DNA of 64,000 nucleotides from Leclercia sp. LSNIH1 (GCF_002902985.1 NZ_CP026167.1:3906001-3970000); one strand, 5' to 3'. Counted from the first letter of the stretch, positions 1-13,183 are shown. Notes: generated by a model not told the origin, from the sequence alone. Numbers and translations are program-made.

Positions 1-800
1 TGGCGAAATATATCAGCCACGATCCGCTTGATTCATCAACGGGAATGAAAGTTCAGATTGCCGCGGCTGATGCCATTGTTAACATCAATGGCATCAAAAT
101 TACCCGTAGCAGCAACGCCATTACCGATGCCCCGGAAGGCGTCACGCTCAACCTGACCAAGACCAACGTTGGCAGCCCGGAAACATTGTCGATTGCGAAA
201 GACAATCAGCCGATGACCGATGCGATCCAGGCCTTTGTCGATGCGTATAACTCGTTGCAGACGACCATCAGCAACCAGACGAAATATACTGCGGTGAAAC
301 AGGGCGATGGATCTCAGGACTCTAGCAACGGCGACCTGTTGGGCGATGGCACCCTGCGTAATATCCAGACCCGCCTGCGCTCTATGGTCTCGTCAGCGCA
401 AGGTACCGGCGAACTGGCGACGCTGTCGCAACTGGGCATCACCCAGGATATTAACGGCAAATTGACCGTAGACAGCACCAAATTAGGTAAGGCCCTGACG
501 GATAAGTCTACCGACGTGCTCGCGTTTCTCTCAGGCGACGGTAAAACAACCGGCATGGCGACGCAAACCAGTAACCTGTTGAAAGACATGTTAGGCAACG
601 AAGGTTCGGTCAAAAGCGCCACTGATGGCATCAACAAAACGCTGAAAAATCTGTCCGACCAGTATGACCGTGTTAATGCGCAAATCGAGGCCACGATGGC
701 GCGCTACAAAACGCAATTTACCAGTTTGAGTCAGCTGGTCTCCTCTATGGATCAAACCGGGAGCTATCTGACCCAACAGTTCAATGCCATGAACAGTTAA
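1..800 (+). CDS. fliD: Flagellar filament cap protein FliD, C-terminal part (open at left edge)
   Basis: The reading frame is open from base 3 to the stop at 798-800, so only the last ~265 residues are present. FliD (HAP2) forms the pentameric cap at the tip of the growing filament and folds each exported flagellin into place. The visible part matches the FliD C-terminal domain: a Ser/Thr/Asn-rich globular section, then a helical tail with heptad-like spacing (LSDQYDRVNAQIE, then RYKTQFTSLSQLVSSM) and the terminal segment LTQQFNAMNS. fliS and fliT follow on the same strand, as in the fliDST operon. The promoter and N-terminus lie outside the window. Identification rests on the C-terminal pattern plus the neighbours and is secure. 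Confidence 0.96.
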   Translation, partial: AKYISHDPLDSSTGMKVQIAAADAIVNINGIKITRSSNAITDAPEGVTLNLTKTNVGSPETLSIAKDNQPMTDAIQAFVDAYNSLQTTISNQTKYTAVKQGDGSQDSSNGDLLGDGTLRNIQTRLRSMVSSAQGTGELATLSQLGITQDINGKLTVDSTKLGKALTDKSTDVLAFLSGDGKTTGMATQTSNLLKDMLGNEGSVKSATDGINKTLKNLSDQYDRVNAQIEATMARYKTQFTSLSQLVSSMDQTGSYLTQQFNAMNS

Positions 801-824
801 TGAATGATGAGTTGAGGTTTTACG

Positions 825-1235
825 ATGTATACAAAATCGGGAATTCAGGCCTATGCGCAGGTAAGTGTTGAAAGTGCCGTCCTGAGTGCCAGCCCGCATC
901 AACTGGTGGTTTTACTTTTTGATGGCGCGTTAAGCGCCATGAAAAAAGCCGTCATATTGATTGAGCAAGGGGACATTCCTGGTAAAGGGCAGGCGCTGGG
1001 AAAAGCCATCAATATTATCAGTAACGGTCTGCAGTCAGGGCTAAATCACGAGGTGGGTGGTGAGTTGGCTACCAACCTCGACAGCCTCTATGACTATATG
1101 ACCAGACGTCTTTTACAGGCCAATATTCATAATGACATTGATGCCATTAATGAAGTAATGGAATTGCTCAACAACATCGCCGATGCCTGGAAAGAGATAG
1201 GCCCCAATTCTCAACATATGCGGGACAATGACTAA
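825..1235 (+). CDS. fliS: Flagellin export chaperone FliS
   Basis: 136 residues, the usual FliS length. FliS binds the C-terminus of newly made flagellin in the cytoplasm, prevents premature polymerisation and delivers it to the flagellar export gate. The start MYTKSGIQAYAQVSVES, the segment SPHQLVVLLFDGAL and the four-helix pattern are typical of the family. The ATG at 825 is preceded by a TGAGG ribosome-binding sequence. The gene lies 24 bases after fliD, and its TAA overlaps the fliT ATG by one base (TAATG at 1233-1237), which suggests translational coupling. It is part of the fliDST operon. Confidence 0.97.
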   Translation: MYTKSGIQAYAQVSVESAVLSASPHQLVVLLFDGALSAMKKAVILIEQGDIPGKGQALGKAINIISNGLQSGLNHEVGGELATNLDSLYDYMTRRLLQANIHNDIDAINEVMELLNNIADAWKEIGPNSQHMRDND

Positions 1236-1594
1236 TGGAAGCCAATCTGGGATTGCTCCAACACTATCAGCACCTGTTAACTACCAGCGCCTCGATGCTG
1301 GCGCTTTCAAAATCGGGGCGTTGGGATGAGCTAATTACTTTTGAAGTGAAGTATTTAACCGCCGTTGAAAAACTGACACAGTTTCAGGATGCGAACGAGA
1401 TTGCGCCGCACATACAGGCGCAAATACGCCCCATGCTCCGGCAGATCATCGATAATGAAATTGAGCTTAAAGCCTTGCTGCAACAGCGTATGGACGAGCT
1501 GAGAACTTTAGTTGGGCACTCCTCCCGACAACATAATCTGAATGCAACTTATGGACGTCTCTCTGGCAATATTCTTTTCCCCACGGACATCTGA
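1235..1594 (+). CDS. fliT: Flagellar chaperone and FlhDC antagonist FliT
   Basis: 119 residues. In enteric bacteria FliT is the export chaperone for the FliD cap protein; once FliD is secreted, free FliT binds FlhD4C2 and lowers class 2 flagellar transcription. The small, charged, almost entirely helical protein (LLQHYQHLLTTSASML, then long Glu/Gln/Leu-rich helices) and its place directly after fliS identify it. It starts inside the fliS stop codon. FliT sequences diverge more than FliS, so the call leans partly on position. Confidence 0.93.
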   Translation: MEANLGLLQHYQHLLTTSASMLALSKSGRWDELITFEVKYLTAVEKLTQFQDANEIAPHIQAQIRPMLRQIIDNEIELKALLQQRMDELRTLVGHSSRQHNLNATYGRLSGNILFPTDI

Positions 1595-1611
1595 ACTGGG
1601 GTTGATAACAG

Positions 1612-1642
1612 GCGGGTGAATATATTTCGTTATTTCACCCGC
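1612..1642 (+). terminator. Hairpin after fliDST
   Basis: GCGGGTGAA (1612-1620) is complementary to TTCACCCGC (1634-1642) around an AT-rich loop. It lies between the fliT stop and amyA. It lacks a strong T tract, so it is only a probable terminator or 3' end stabiliser of the fliDST message. Confidence 0.4.
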
Positions 1643-1696
1643 TAAATATCCCCGCCTCGCTCATACTCTCTGTGTTCTTAAACTGGAGCACGGAAG

Positions 1697-3181
1697 ATGA
1701 AAAACCCCACCCTCTTGCAGTTCTTCCACTGGTATTACCCTGAAGGCAGTCAACTCTGGCCGGAAGTGGCCGAGCGCGCCGACGGCTTAAATGATATCGG
1801 TATCAACATGGTCTGGCTGCCCCCGGCGTATAAAGGCGCGACCGGCGGCTACTCTGTCGGCTATGACTGCTACGATCTTTTCGATCTCGGCGAGTTCGAT
1901 CAAAAAGGATCTATTCCCACTAAATATGGTGACAAAACCCAGCTGCTTGCCGCTATCGACGCGCTGAAACGCAACAATATCGCGGTGCTGATGGACGTGG
2001 TTGTGAACCACAAAATGGGTGCCGACGAGAAAGAGGCCATCCGCGTTCAGCGGGTGAACGCCGACGATCGCAACCAGATCGATGACGAGATTATCGAGTG
2101 TGAAGCCTGGACCCGCTACACCTTCCCGGTTCGCGCCGGAAAGTATTCAAAATTCATCTGGGACTACAAATGCTTCAGCGGCATCGACCATATCGAAAAC
2201 CCTGATGAAAATGGCATCTTCAAGATCGTCAATGATTACACCGGTGATGGCTGGAACGATCAGGTCGATAACGAGATGGGGAACTTTGACTATCTGATGG
2301 GCGAAAACATCGATTTTCGTAACCGTGCGGTAACCGAGGAGATCAAATACTGGGCGCGCTGGCTGATGGAGCAAACCCAGTGTGACGGCTTCCGTCTGGA
2401 TGCGGTGAAACATATTCCGGCCTGGTTCTATAAAGAGTGGATAGAACATGTCCAGGAAGTGGCGCCGAAACCGCTGTTTATCGTGGCGGAATACTGGTCG
2501 CCAGATGTTGATAAACTGCGACAATATATCGATCAGGTGGAGGGGAAAACCATGCTGTTTGACGCCCCGCTGCACATGAAGTTTCACGAAGCTTCTCTGC
2601 AGGGGCGTGATTACGACATGAGCCAGATCTTTACCGGCACGCTGGTAGAGGCAGCCCCCTTCCACGCGGTGACCCTGGTCGCTAACCATGACACCCAGCC
2701 GCTACAGGCGCTGGAGGCACCGGTTGAAGCCTGGTTTAAGCCGTTGGCCTATGCCCTGATTTTATTGCGCGAAAACGGCGTTCCCAGCGTCTTCTACCCC
2801 GATTTGTACGGCGCCAGCTATGACGATACCGGTGGTGACGGCGAGATGTACCACATCGATATGCCGGTGATTGAGCAGCTCGATCAGCTGATCCTCGCCC
2901 GCCAGCGCTTTGCTCACGGCATTCAGACTCTGTGGTTCGATCACCCTAATTGCATCGCCTTCAGCCGCAGCGGCACCGACGATAATCCCGGCTGCGTGGT
3001 GGTGCTCTCTAACGGTGACGAAGGCGAGAAAACCATTACGCTTGGGGAAAACTACGGCCATAAAACCTGGAAAGATTTTCTCGGTAACCGCGAGGAAGTG
3101 GTAATGACCGACGAAACCGGTACCGGTGTCTTCACCTGCAACGGCGGCAGCGTCAGCGTGTGGGTTATAGAAGCGGAATAG
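1697..3181 (+). CDS. amyA: Cytoplasmic alpha-amylase AmyA
   Basis: 494 residues, matching the cytoplasmic enteric alpha-amylase (glycoside hydrolase family 13), which cleaves internal alpha-1,4 bonds of maltodextrin and glycogen. There is no signal peptide: the protein begins [17 protein letters not shown], the start of the catalytic barrel. The three catalytic acids are visible: Asp235 in GFRLDAVKH, Glu265 in FIVAEYW and Asp332 in VANHDTQ. The conserved DVVVNHK region is near residue 105. A GGAAG ribosome site precedes the ATG. The gene stands alone between fliT and yedD, as in E. coli. Confidence 0.97.
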   Translation: MKNPTLLQFFHWYYPEGSQLWPEVAERADGLNDIGINMVWLPPAYKGATGGYSVGYDCYDLFDLGEFDQKGSIPTKYGDKTQLLAAIDALKRNNIAVLMDVVVNHKMGADEKEAIRVQRVNADDRNQIDDEIIECEAWTRYTFPVRAGKYSKFIWDYKCFSGIDHIENPDENGIFKIVNDYTGDGWNDQVDNEMGNFDYLMGENIDFRNRAVTEEIKYWARWLMEQTQCDGFRLDAVKHIPAWFYKEWIEHVQEVAPKPLFIVAEYWSPDVDKLRQYIDQVEGKTMLFDAPLHMKFHEASLQGRDYDMSQIFTGTLVEAAPFHAVTLVANHDTQPLQALEAPVEAWFKPLAYALILLRENGVPSVFYPDLYGASYDDTGGDGEMYHIDMPVIEQLDQLILARQRFAHGIQTLWFDHPNCIAFSRSGTDDNPGCVVVLSNGDEGEKTITLGENYGHKTWKDFLGNREEVVMTDETGTGVFTCNGGSVSVWVIEAE

Positions 3182-3194
3182 TAAGGCGTTGATA

Positions 3195-3220
3195 GCCGGG
3201 CGGCGTTGCCCCTGCCCGGC
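3195..3220. repeat. REP-like palindrome between convergent genes
   Basis: GCCGGGC (3195-3201) is complementary to GCCCGGC (3214-3220). The element lies in the short gap between convergent amyA and yedD and resembles an enterobacterial repetitive extragenic palindrome in sequence style and position. It could also act as a bidirectional terminator. Only one copy was noted in the window. Confidence 0.45.
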
Positions 3221-3231
3221 CTGCAAATCCC

Positions 3232-3648
3232 TTAAGGCAGCTTGCTCTCAAGCGGATTTTTACTCAGGTAATTTGCACACTCGACGGTAGGTTTGTCGAC
3301 GCGCTGCAGGCTCATGCCATCGTACTCAATGGCGGAGCCTTCCCGCTCCAGCGGGTAGATATCCAGCTTGCGGGTGACGTTGTAATAATCGTCAGAACGC
3401 AGCATGATTTTCCCCGGCACGGCCACCACGCGCTGCCACTGCCGGCAATCGAGGGTATCCCCCTCCTGCGTCACGACCAGCGTCGCGATCGCTTCCGGGC
3501 TGACCATGCTGCTCTGCGGCCCTTTCGACTGCCAGTAACCCGCCAGTTCAGCCGGGACAGGATGTTTGATCACGTCCTGATATCTGTCGACCTGTACACA
3601 GCCGGTTAAGGCCAGCAGCCCCGCTATAATTGCTATTTTTTTCATCAT
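3232..3648 (-). CDS. yedD: Lipoprotein YedD
   Basis: 138 residues. The N-terminus has two lysines, a short hydrophobic stretch (IAIIAGLLAL) and the lipobox LTGC, so Cys16 should be lipidated and the protein anchored in the envelope. The body matches E. coli YedD (blocks AGYWQSKGPQ, GDTLDCRQWQRVVAVPGK, IEYDGMS). Its function is unknown; it is an uncharacterised enterobacterial lipoprotein. It is convergent with amyA. In E. coli yedE and yedF follow on the far side; here they are absent and a gtr cluster takes their place. Confidence 0.93.
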   Translation of the reverse strand: MMKKIAIIAGLLALTGCVQVDRYQDVIKHPVPAELAGYWQSKGPQSSMVSPEAIATLVVTQEGDTLDCRQWQRVVAVPGKIMLRSDDYYNVTRKLDIYPLEREGSAIEYDGMSLQRVDKPTVECANYLSKNPLESKLP

Positions 3649-4099
3649 TGTTCCGTCTAGGAAGAAAATAAAGAGTGTGGCATCAAAGCGGTCTGGTCGC
3701 CAGCAACATTGATGCTAGAGCGGAGCAAGAATCATGTGTTGAAGCATTTTAGTGAAAAGAAAAAATATATCTAAAGATTAAGAGATCATATCTTGACCAT
3801 ACCTCATATCCCGTGCCCGCCTAAATTTTCCTTAGTTAGAGTGTTGTTTGGTGAGATCATAAACTCTTTTGTGTTTTTTCCTCTCACCCTCGAGTACAGA
3901 AAGTAACCAGTCACGTAAGAAAGTATAGAATATGTTACAACACCCATCATTTTAACCGCTTCGTAACATGAAAGTTAACAACTAATGAAAATGACTACTC
4001 CTTGAGAAGGTCCCATTAGCAACAATCAATTCCTGTAGTCGCTCAAATCTGAAAATGATGTTAAACTTCTGACCTTTAAGAATTTACTGATTTTTTATT
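3649..4099. other. AT-rich gap between yedD and the gtr operon
   Basis: No convincing gene. It should hold the yedD promoter (minus strand) and the gtr promoter (plus strand). Composition becomes markedly AT-rich toward gtrA, which marks the left edge of acquired DNA. Two GATC Dam sites occur at 3784-3787 and 3855-3858. Promoter elements could not be assigned with confidence. Confidence 0.6.
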
Positions 4100-4462
4100 A
4101 TGCTGAAGTTATTTGCGAAGTATACATCTATCGGTGTAATCAATACACTAGTGCATTGGCTTGTTTTTGCCAGCTGTATTTATTTTTTACAGACTACGCA
4201 GGCTATCGCTAACCTGTTTGGATTCCTTGTAGCAGTATCGTTTAGTTTTTTTGCTAATGCGAGGTTCACATTCAATGCTTCTCCATCGAAACTACGTTAT
4301 ATAACGTACGTCGGATTTATGGGCATTTTAAGTGCGGTTGTTGGCTGGACTGCAGATAAGGCAGGCATGCAGCCGATTATCACTCTTATTGTTTTCTCTA
4401 CTATTAGCCTATTATGCGGATTCATATATTCAAAGTTAATTGTTTTTAGGGATGAAAAATGA
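4100..4462 (+). CDS. gtrA: GtrA family bactoprenol-linked glucose translocase
   Basis: 120 residues, almost entirely four membrane helices, starting [20 protein letters not shown] as in phage and Shigella/Salmonella GtrA. GtrA is thought to flip undecaprenyl-phosphate-glucose across the inner membrane so that glucose can be added to the O-antigen in the periplasm. No clear ribosome site precedes the ATG, but the family N-terminus supports it. Its TGA overlaps the gtrB ATG by four bases (ATGA at 4459-4462). The composition is clearly more AT-rich than the flanking flagellar genes, a sign of horizontal transfer. It is the first gene of a gtrA-gtrB-gtrC type operon. Confidence 0.92.
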   Translation: MLKLFAKYTSIGVINTLVHWLVFASCIYFLQTTQAIANLFGFLVAVSFSFFANARFTFNASPSKLRYITYVGFMGILSAVVGWTADKAGMQPIITLIVFSTISLLCGFIYSKLIVFRDEK

Positions 4463-5376
4463 AAATTTCTCTTGTAATTCCAGTATTTAATGAAGAGGAC
4501 ACGATACCAATTTTTTATAAAACGGTAAGGGAATATGATGAGTTAAAGAAATTTGAAATAGAATTAGTCTTTGTCAACGACGGAAGTAAAGACGCAACAG
4601 AATCTATTATCAATGCTCTGGCGGTGTCTGACCCACTTGTTATCCCCCTGTCATTCACACGCAACTTCGGGAAAGAACCCGCTTTGTTTGCCGGTCTGGA
4701 ACATGCTACAGGGCAAGCTATTATACCAATTGACGTTGATCTACAGGACCCCATAGAGGTTATCCCGCACCTTATTAATAAATGGCAGAATGGCGCTGAT
4801 ATGGTTCTTGCAAAACGTTCAGATAGGTCAACTGATGGACGACTAAAGCGCAAAACTGCAGAATGGTTCTATAAACTTCATAACAAAATCAGCAATCCAC
4901 AGATTGAAGAAAATGTTGGCGATTTTCGTCTCATGTCTCGTGAAATTGTTGAAAATATTAAACTTATGCCTGAATGCAACTTATTTATGAAAGGTATCCT
5001 TTCATGGGTTGGTGGTCGTACTGATGTCGTTGAGTATGTTCGAGCGGGAAGAGTAGCTGGCGATTCCAAGTTCAATGGTTGGAAATTATGGAATCTCGCA
5101 TTGGAAGGAATAACAAGCTTCTCAACTTTTCCCTTAAGAATGTGGACATACATCGGCTTGCTTGTCGCAGGTTTAGCATTCATCTATGGTGCGTATATGA
5201 TTATCGGCACCTTAATCCTCGGTAACCCTGTACGAGGATATCCATCCATATTAGTCTCAATATTATTCTTGGGTGGCGTTCAACTAATTGGAGTAGGCGT
5301 TCTTGGCGAATATATAGGAAGAATATACTTTGAAACGAAAAAACGTCCAAAATACATACTAAAGGGTAAGAAATGA
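4459..5376 (+). CDS. gtrB: GtrB bactoprenol glucosyltransferase
   Basis: 305 residues with the GtrB layout: an N-terminal family 2 glycosyltransferase domain (start [13 protein letters not shown], nucleotide-binding VNDGSKDAT near residue 40, metal-binding DVDLQDP near residue 93) and two C-terminal membrane helices (about 225-250 and 262-285). GtrB transfers glucose from UDP-glucose to undecaprenyl phosphate on the cytoplasmic face. It overlaps gtrA and the next gene by four bases each, so the three are translationally coupled. Together with GtrA it supplies lipid-linked glucose to the serotype-specific transferase downstream. Confidence 0.94.
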   Translation: MKISLVIPVFNEEDTIPIFYKTVREYDELKKFEIELVFVNDGSKDATESIINALAVSDPLVIPLSFTRNFGKEPALFAGLEHATGQAIIPIDVDLQDPIEVIPHLINKWQNGADMVLAKRSDRSTDGRLKRKTAEWFYKLHNKISNPQIEENVGDFRLMSREIVENIKLMPECNLFMKGILSWVGGRTDVVEYVRAGRVAGDSKFNGWKLWNLALEGITSFSTFPLRMWTYIGLLVAGLAFIYGAYMIIGTLILGNPVRGYPSILVSILFLGGVQLIGVGVLGEYIGRIYFETKKRPKYILKGKK

Positions 5377-6614
5377 GCAGATCAAACTATGGTATTTTTG
5401 CCTGTTGCTTCATTTTTGCAATAGCTCTATTACATATCAACCAATACTCACTGATATCTGATGATTTATGGTTTTCTGAAAGATCGTTTTCAGAGCCAGA
5501 TCACATAAAATGGGTTATTAGTAGATATTTTTCTTGGTCCTCACGCACGCCAATTGAATACGCTCTTATTAGCCTGATAAACAAGTTTAATATCTGGGCA
5601 ATAATAAACTCATTCATGTTTTCGCTGTTGGTTATTGGTATATACTCAATAAATGGTAGCCTTAATGATAAAGGTTGGAAAATAGCTCCAGCAATTGCCA
5701 CATCTTTGCTTATTTTTAGCATTCCAAGAGACATATTTTTTAATGGGACTATATGGATTACTGGATCATTTAATTATTTATGGCCCTCTGCTCTTGCTTT
5801 TTATGGATACTCACTACTTATTGGAAAAATAATGCATCAGGAAAAGGGAAAATGGCGTGCCGGATTATGCTATATTTCTATTTTTCTCTCATCTTTCAAT
5901 GAGCAATTAGCTATTGTTAACTTGTTAGTTATGCTATCATTAATCATATATAGTAAGTTCCATGGTAAAAAAATATCGTCAACAATGATAGCCCTCGGTA
6001 TTATATTATTAGTGATAGTTTATATAGCAACATGCCCCGGAAATAAAGCAAGGTATTATAGTGAGATTGCAACATGGTATAAAGAGTATGGTAGCTTCAA
6101 TGTACTGCAGAAAGCCATGCTTGGAATTAATTTATATGCTGATATGTTGATTGCTGAAAAGTCAATTGTTCCTTCTGTGATGGCGTTTTCCATGGCAATA
6201 ATTTGCGATAAAAAGACCAGAGCGCTTCCCATTTCCGCAGGCTTAATCCTGCTATTTTTATGTGTAATACCTTCTACGCCGGTAGCATTGTCAAAAATCA
6301 AACTTTCTGGAGATACTATATTTTCTGCATTGTCGATTTGTCGCGTATTATTTGCATTAACCGTCACCATTTTAATATTGGTACCTGTAATCATATCTCA
6401 AACAACAAGTTTGTTATCGTTTCTGATACTGGCCATGATAGGTGGAGCAATAGCATCAGCTTCAATGTTAGGATATTCCCCTACGGTATATGCGTCAGGT
6501 AATAGGATACTCTATATTCCATACCTATTGTTCATTACTGCCTCTATTGCGGCTATTACAATACTCATCAATGATGAGAGAGGAAAGCTACTTGCATTCA
6601 GGAATGTTCAGTAA
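5373..6614 (+). CDS. Serotype-specific O-antigen glucosyltransferase (GtrC-like)
   Basis: 413 residues, polytopic, with about ten hydrophobic segments and an acidic first periplasmic loop ([11 protein letters not shown], near residue 30). This is the architecture of GtrC/GtrI-type enzymes, which take undecaprenyl-phosphate-glucose supplied by GtrAB and attach the sugar to a specific O-antigen residue. The SDD pair just after the first helix resembles the acidic motif of GT-C fold transferases. These proteins share little sequence between serotypes, so linkage and acceptor cannot be read from sequence. It is the last gene of the operon and very AT-rich with many rare codons, consistent with phage-borne origin. 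Assignment rests mainly on position behind gtrAB and topology. Confidence 0.82.
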   Translation: MSRSNYGIFACCFIFAIALLHINQYSLISDDLWFSERSFSEPDHIKWVISRYFSWSSRTPIEYALISLINKFNIWAIINSFMFSLLVIGIYSINGSLNDKGWKIAPAIATSLLIFSIPRDIFFNGTIWITGSFNYLWPSALAFYGYSLLIGKIMHQEKGKWRAGLCYISIFLSSFNEQLAIVNLLVMLSLIIYSKFHGKKISSTMIALGIILLVIVYIATCPGNKARYYSEIATWYKEYGSFNVLQKAMLGINLYADMLIAEKSIVPSVMAFSMAIICDKKTRALPISAGLILLFLCVIPSTPVALSKIKLSGDTIFSALSICRVLFALTVTILILVPVIISQTTSLLSFLILAMIGGAIASASMLGYSPTVYASGNRILYIPYLLFITASIAAITILINDERGKLLAFRNVQ

Positions 6615-6623
6615 TTAATTCTG

Positions 6624-6650
6624 TATATGGTGGGGCATTCCCACCATATA
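6624..6650 (+). terminator. Perfect hairpin after the gtr operon
   Basis: TATATGGTGGG (6624-6634) and CCCACCATATA (6640-6650) form a perfect 11-bp stem around a 5-base loop, ten bases after the last gtr stop codon. The following bases are A-rich rather than a T run, so it is a likely 3' end or weak terminator rather than a classical one. Confidence 0.6.
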
Positions 6651-7629
6651 ATCAAATTTAAAATAATGAATCTAATTATAGATAAAGGCGTTGACATATA
6701 AATCATAACTATTGCACTGTTAGGTATAATAATAAATAGCTAAGGTTAAACATTATTAATTTGAAATGACTCAATCAATCTATCAAAGATCTGCCTTGAG
6801 GGATTTAATGTAAATACAATAATCATTTTACGAAGTCCCCACTGACAGTACTTGCTGGCGTCAGGATTCTTATCAACAAACAATATCTCATGTAGTTATA
6901 TTCAATCAATAGTATTGTTCTGGCTGAGGTACTATTGCAATTTTGTCTTCAGGCGTGGCATCCCTTCTTGACTCTTTGATAGTGGAAGAATCCGGCTCGT
7001 AATTCATTATCCTGTTATAAAAAGTGTAGACGGTGATATCGAGACAAGTACAACGCTGGAAATAAAGTAACCACAATTCACAATTTATTTGAATGATTCA
7101 ATTTAAAGCTATTCGGGATAATGTGCACCGCTCTTGGGCAACTATTTATAAGCCATCATATATGACTCTGAGTTGTCTGTTTAACCCTTGGCGATTCAGT
7201 GCTCCCTGGTAATTACCAGTCCAGGATTCGTAATCATGTGTCATGGAAAGGAAACAACAGGCTGGCATTTTTCGTTACCTTGGAAGACCTACCGTTTATA
7301 AGACAGAGTTTGCTGTCGGGTAAACACATTCTTAAGAAAGGGCATCAACCGCCAGTAAAAGAAAGGATGAATCCGACTGTTAGCAATAATATAGAGATTA
7401 TGGCCATTTTATTCCATTTCGCCGCTGACAGTGTTTATATAAAGGTGACCCGTATTCTGGTATTTAGCTACTAAAATAGTTCCGAATCCAAACAGCCATT
7501 TTTATTCGTGAGGGGGTCATAAGGATGATTGATGCCTGTCGGCATCAGCAGCCTGAAAATACGAAGCCTCATGCTGTTTATAGCGGCGTACGGCATGGAA
7601 AGTTAGTGGCTAGATATCGATTTCGAATC
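6651..7629. other. Decayed AT-rich stretch, no supported gene
   Basis: About 1 kb with stops in all frames at short spacing. One 91-codon open frame at 7199-7474 has no recognisable motif and no clear ribosome site; I do not call it a gene. Composition resembles the gtr genes to the left, and the stretch ends in integrase remains, so it is probably leftover prophage DNA. Confidence 0.6.
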
Positions 7630-7877
7630 TGGAGTTATAAACATACGCCGCAACCACACACTTACACATACTGATCATCAACTGCATGGGCCACCCCCAA
7701 TGTTATAGCCAGGCAAATGGGTCACTCAGATGCGCGGGTTTATTGTGTCCAGGGTTCCTGGATGGCCGAAAACAACCAGGAACAGGTGAGCATTTAAAAC
7801 CAGAATTAGTTAGCTTGACCCCATCAGCATCCCGCGCAAAAGGCTCTGATGTTAAAGACGGTATATCGCTTAGATTA
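7630..7877 (+). pseudogene. Remnant of a phage-type tyrosine integrase (C-terminus)
   Basis: In the frame starting at 7687 the DNA reads WATPNVIARQMGHSDARV, then YCVQGSWMAENNQEQVSI, then a stop at 7795. This is the end of a tyrosine recombinase: the box around the second catalytic His (the MGH block) and the position of the tyrosine nucleophile, here degraded (family pattern VYxVYGAWM; here VYCVQGSWM, so the second Tyr is replaced by Gln). The adjacent frame continues HLKPELVSLTPSASRAK to about 7877, so the ancestral frame has been shifted near 7788. Upstream, in-frame stops interrupt fragments of the RRxxQxRHT region near 7640-7665. The gene is truncated, frameshifted and missing its nucleophile, so it cannot be active. 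Confidence 0.82.
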
Positions 7878-7883
7878 AAACAC

Positions 7884-8198
7884 CTAAACCTGCATCGACA
7901 TAACGTCCTGATACGCCTGCATCAACTTATTACGCACCTGAATGCCCATCTGCATCGATACCGATGCTTTTTGCATATCGGCCATCACATCGTTCAGACC
8001 AATGCCCGGTACGCCGAGGGTGAATTTTTCGCCCTGCACGCGCGCCGCGGTTTGCGTGTCGCTGATCCGGTCCAGCGCCGCATGCAGCTGGCCCGCGAAG
8101 CTGACCGTCGACTGCACATCAGCCACGTTCTGATTACGCGCGGTCATCGCCGTTGCCTGGAGCTGGCTGATGACGCTTTCAATGCCCTGTATTGCCAT
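7884..8198 (-). CDS. fliE: Flagellar hook-basal body protein FliE
   Basis: 104 residues, the normal FliE length. FliE joins the MS ring (FliF) to the proximal rod and is one of the first substrates of the flagellar export apparatus. Diagnostic segments are [18 protein letters not shown] at the start, [14 protein letters not shown] in the middle and the end [20 protein letters not shown]. It is transcribed alone, divergently from fliF, as in E. coli and Salmonella. Its stop lies only a few bases from the integrase remnant, so this is the right boundary of the foreign segment. Confidence 0.97.
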   Translation of the reverse strand: MAIQGIESVISQLQATAMTARNQNVADVQSTVSFAGQLHAALDRISDTQTAARVQGEKFTLGVPGIGLNDVMADMQKASVSMQMGIQVRNKLMQAYQDVMSMQV

Positions 8199-8425
8199 GA
8201 CTTTCCCCTGATGGTTTTCTACGCGCTCAAGAGTAGCAGTCTGTCAATGAGATAAAGGCGCTAAATAGCGTTAAAAAACCAGGTTATTTGACGCATAGAA
8301 ATTCCCGTTTCAACAAATAATGGCACAGCCATGATTATGGAATTTTTTGTGTGTTTGCCGACCCGGGAGTCTGTTTTGTTTCTCCACACTAATAATGAAA
8401 TCCACGATGAGTCGCGAGGTGCGCT

Positions 8426-11792
<3,367 letters not shown>

Positions 11793-11793
<1 letters not shown>

Positions 11794-13163
11794 TGACCGC
11801 TCGCCTCACCCGTTGGCTCACCACCCTCGACAACTTTGAAGCGAAGATGGCGCAACTGCCCCCCGTTCGTCGCTATGGCCGCTTAACCCGCGCCACCGGT
11901 CTGGTACTGGAGGCGACGGGCCTGCAACTGCCGCTGGGGGCCACCTGCATTATCGAACGGCAGGACGGTAACGAGATCCACGAAGTCGAGAGCGAAGTGG
12001 TCGGCTTTAACGGCCAGCGTCTGTTCCTGATGCCGCTGGAAGAGGTCGAAGGCGTGCTGCCCGGCGCGCGGGTCTATGCCAAAAATTTCTCCAGCGACGG
12101 ACTGCACAGCGGCAAGCAACTGCCGCTCGGCCCGGCGCTGCTCGGACGGGTGCTGGACGGCGCCGGTAAGCCGCTGGATGGCCTGCCCGCGCCCGACACC
12201 ACCGAAACCGGGGCGCTGGTCACACCGCCCTTCAACCCGTTACAACGCACCCCAATCGAACACGTACTGGATACCGGCGTGCGCCCGATCAACGCCCTGC
12301 TGACCGTCGGTCGCGGCCAGCGTATGGGCCTTTTTGCCGGCTCCGGCGTCGGAAAATCGGTGCTGCTCGGCATGATGGCCCGCTACACCCAGGCCGACGT
12401 TATCGTGGTGGGACTGATTGGCGAGCGTGGCCGTGAAGTTAAAGATTTTATCGAGAACATCCTCGGTGCGGAGGGGCGTGCCCGCTCGGTCGTGATTGCC
12501 GCCCCGGCGGATGTCTCTCCCCTGCTGCGCATGCAGGGGGCTGCCTATGCCACCCGTATCGCCGAAGATTTTCGCGACCGCGGCCAGCACGTGCTGCTGA
12601 TCATGGACTCCCTGACCCGTTATGCGATGGCCCAGCGTGAGATCGCTCTGGCGATTGGCGAGCCACCGGCTACCAAAGGCTACCCGCCTTCGGTGTTTGC
12701 CAAACTCCCGGCGTTGGTGGAGCGCGCCGGGAACGGCATCAATGGCGGGGGCTCCATTACCGCCTTTTACACGGTGCTGACCGAAGGCGATGACCAGCAG
12801 GACCCGATTGCCGACTCGGCACGCGCGATCCTCGACGGCCATATCGTCCTGTCGCGCCGCCTGGCCGAAGCGGGCCACTATCCGGCTATCGATATCGAAG
12901 CCTCTATCAGCCGTGCGATGACGGCGCTGATTACCGAGAAGCATTACGCCCGGGTGCGTAACTTCAAACAGCTGCTCTCCAGCTTCCAGCGCAACCGCGA
13001 TCTGATCAGCGTCGGGGCGTATGCCAAAGGCAGCGACCCGATGCTCGACAAGGCGATTGCCCTGTGGCCGCATCTGGAGGCGTATCTGCAGCAGGGTATT
13101 TTTGAGAAGGCCGACTGGGAAAGCTCAATCCAGGCTCTGGAGATGATCTTCCCGCAGGTGTAA
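11793..13163 (+). CDS. fliI: Flagellum-specific ATP synthase FliI (export ATPase)
   Basis: 456 residues from the ATG at 11793. An in-frame ATG at 11763 lies inside fliH, but the family begins [19 protein letters not shown], so the later start is used. FliI is the hexameric ATPase of the flagellar type III export apparatus, related to F1 beta. The Walker A motif GSGVGKS has its Lys at 188; the Walker B region [11 protein letters not shown] follows, then [11 protein letters not shown], the type III ATPase signature. It starts in the fliH stop codon. Confidence 0.98.
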
Positions 13164-13183
13164 CAAGGTAGAGGGCGAATGTC

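Noticed and set aside
7199..7474. 91-codon open frame in the decayed region
   Set aside because: No motif, no clear ribosome site, and surrounded by decayed phage-like DNA; composition alone does not support a gene.
7686..8255. 189-codon plus-strand open frame across fliE
   Set aside because: Its first part is the shifted integrase remnant and its second part is the antisense of fliE; there is no independent ribosome site or family match.
12240..13073. 277-codon minus-strand open frame inside fliI
   Set aside because: It is the shadow of the strongly GC-biased fliI gene; composition is Arg/His-rich as expected of a shadow frame.
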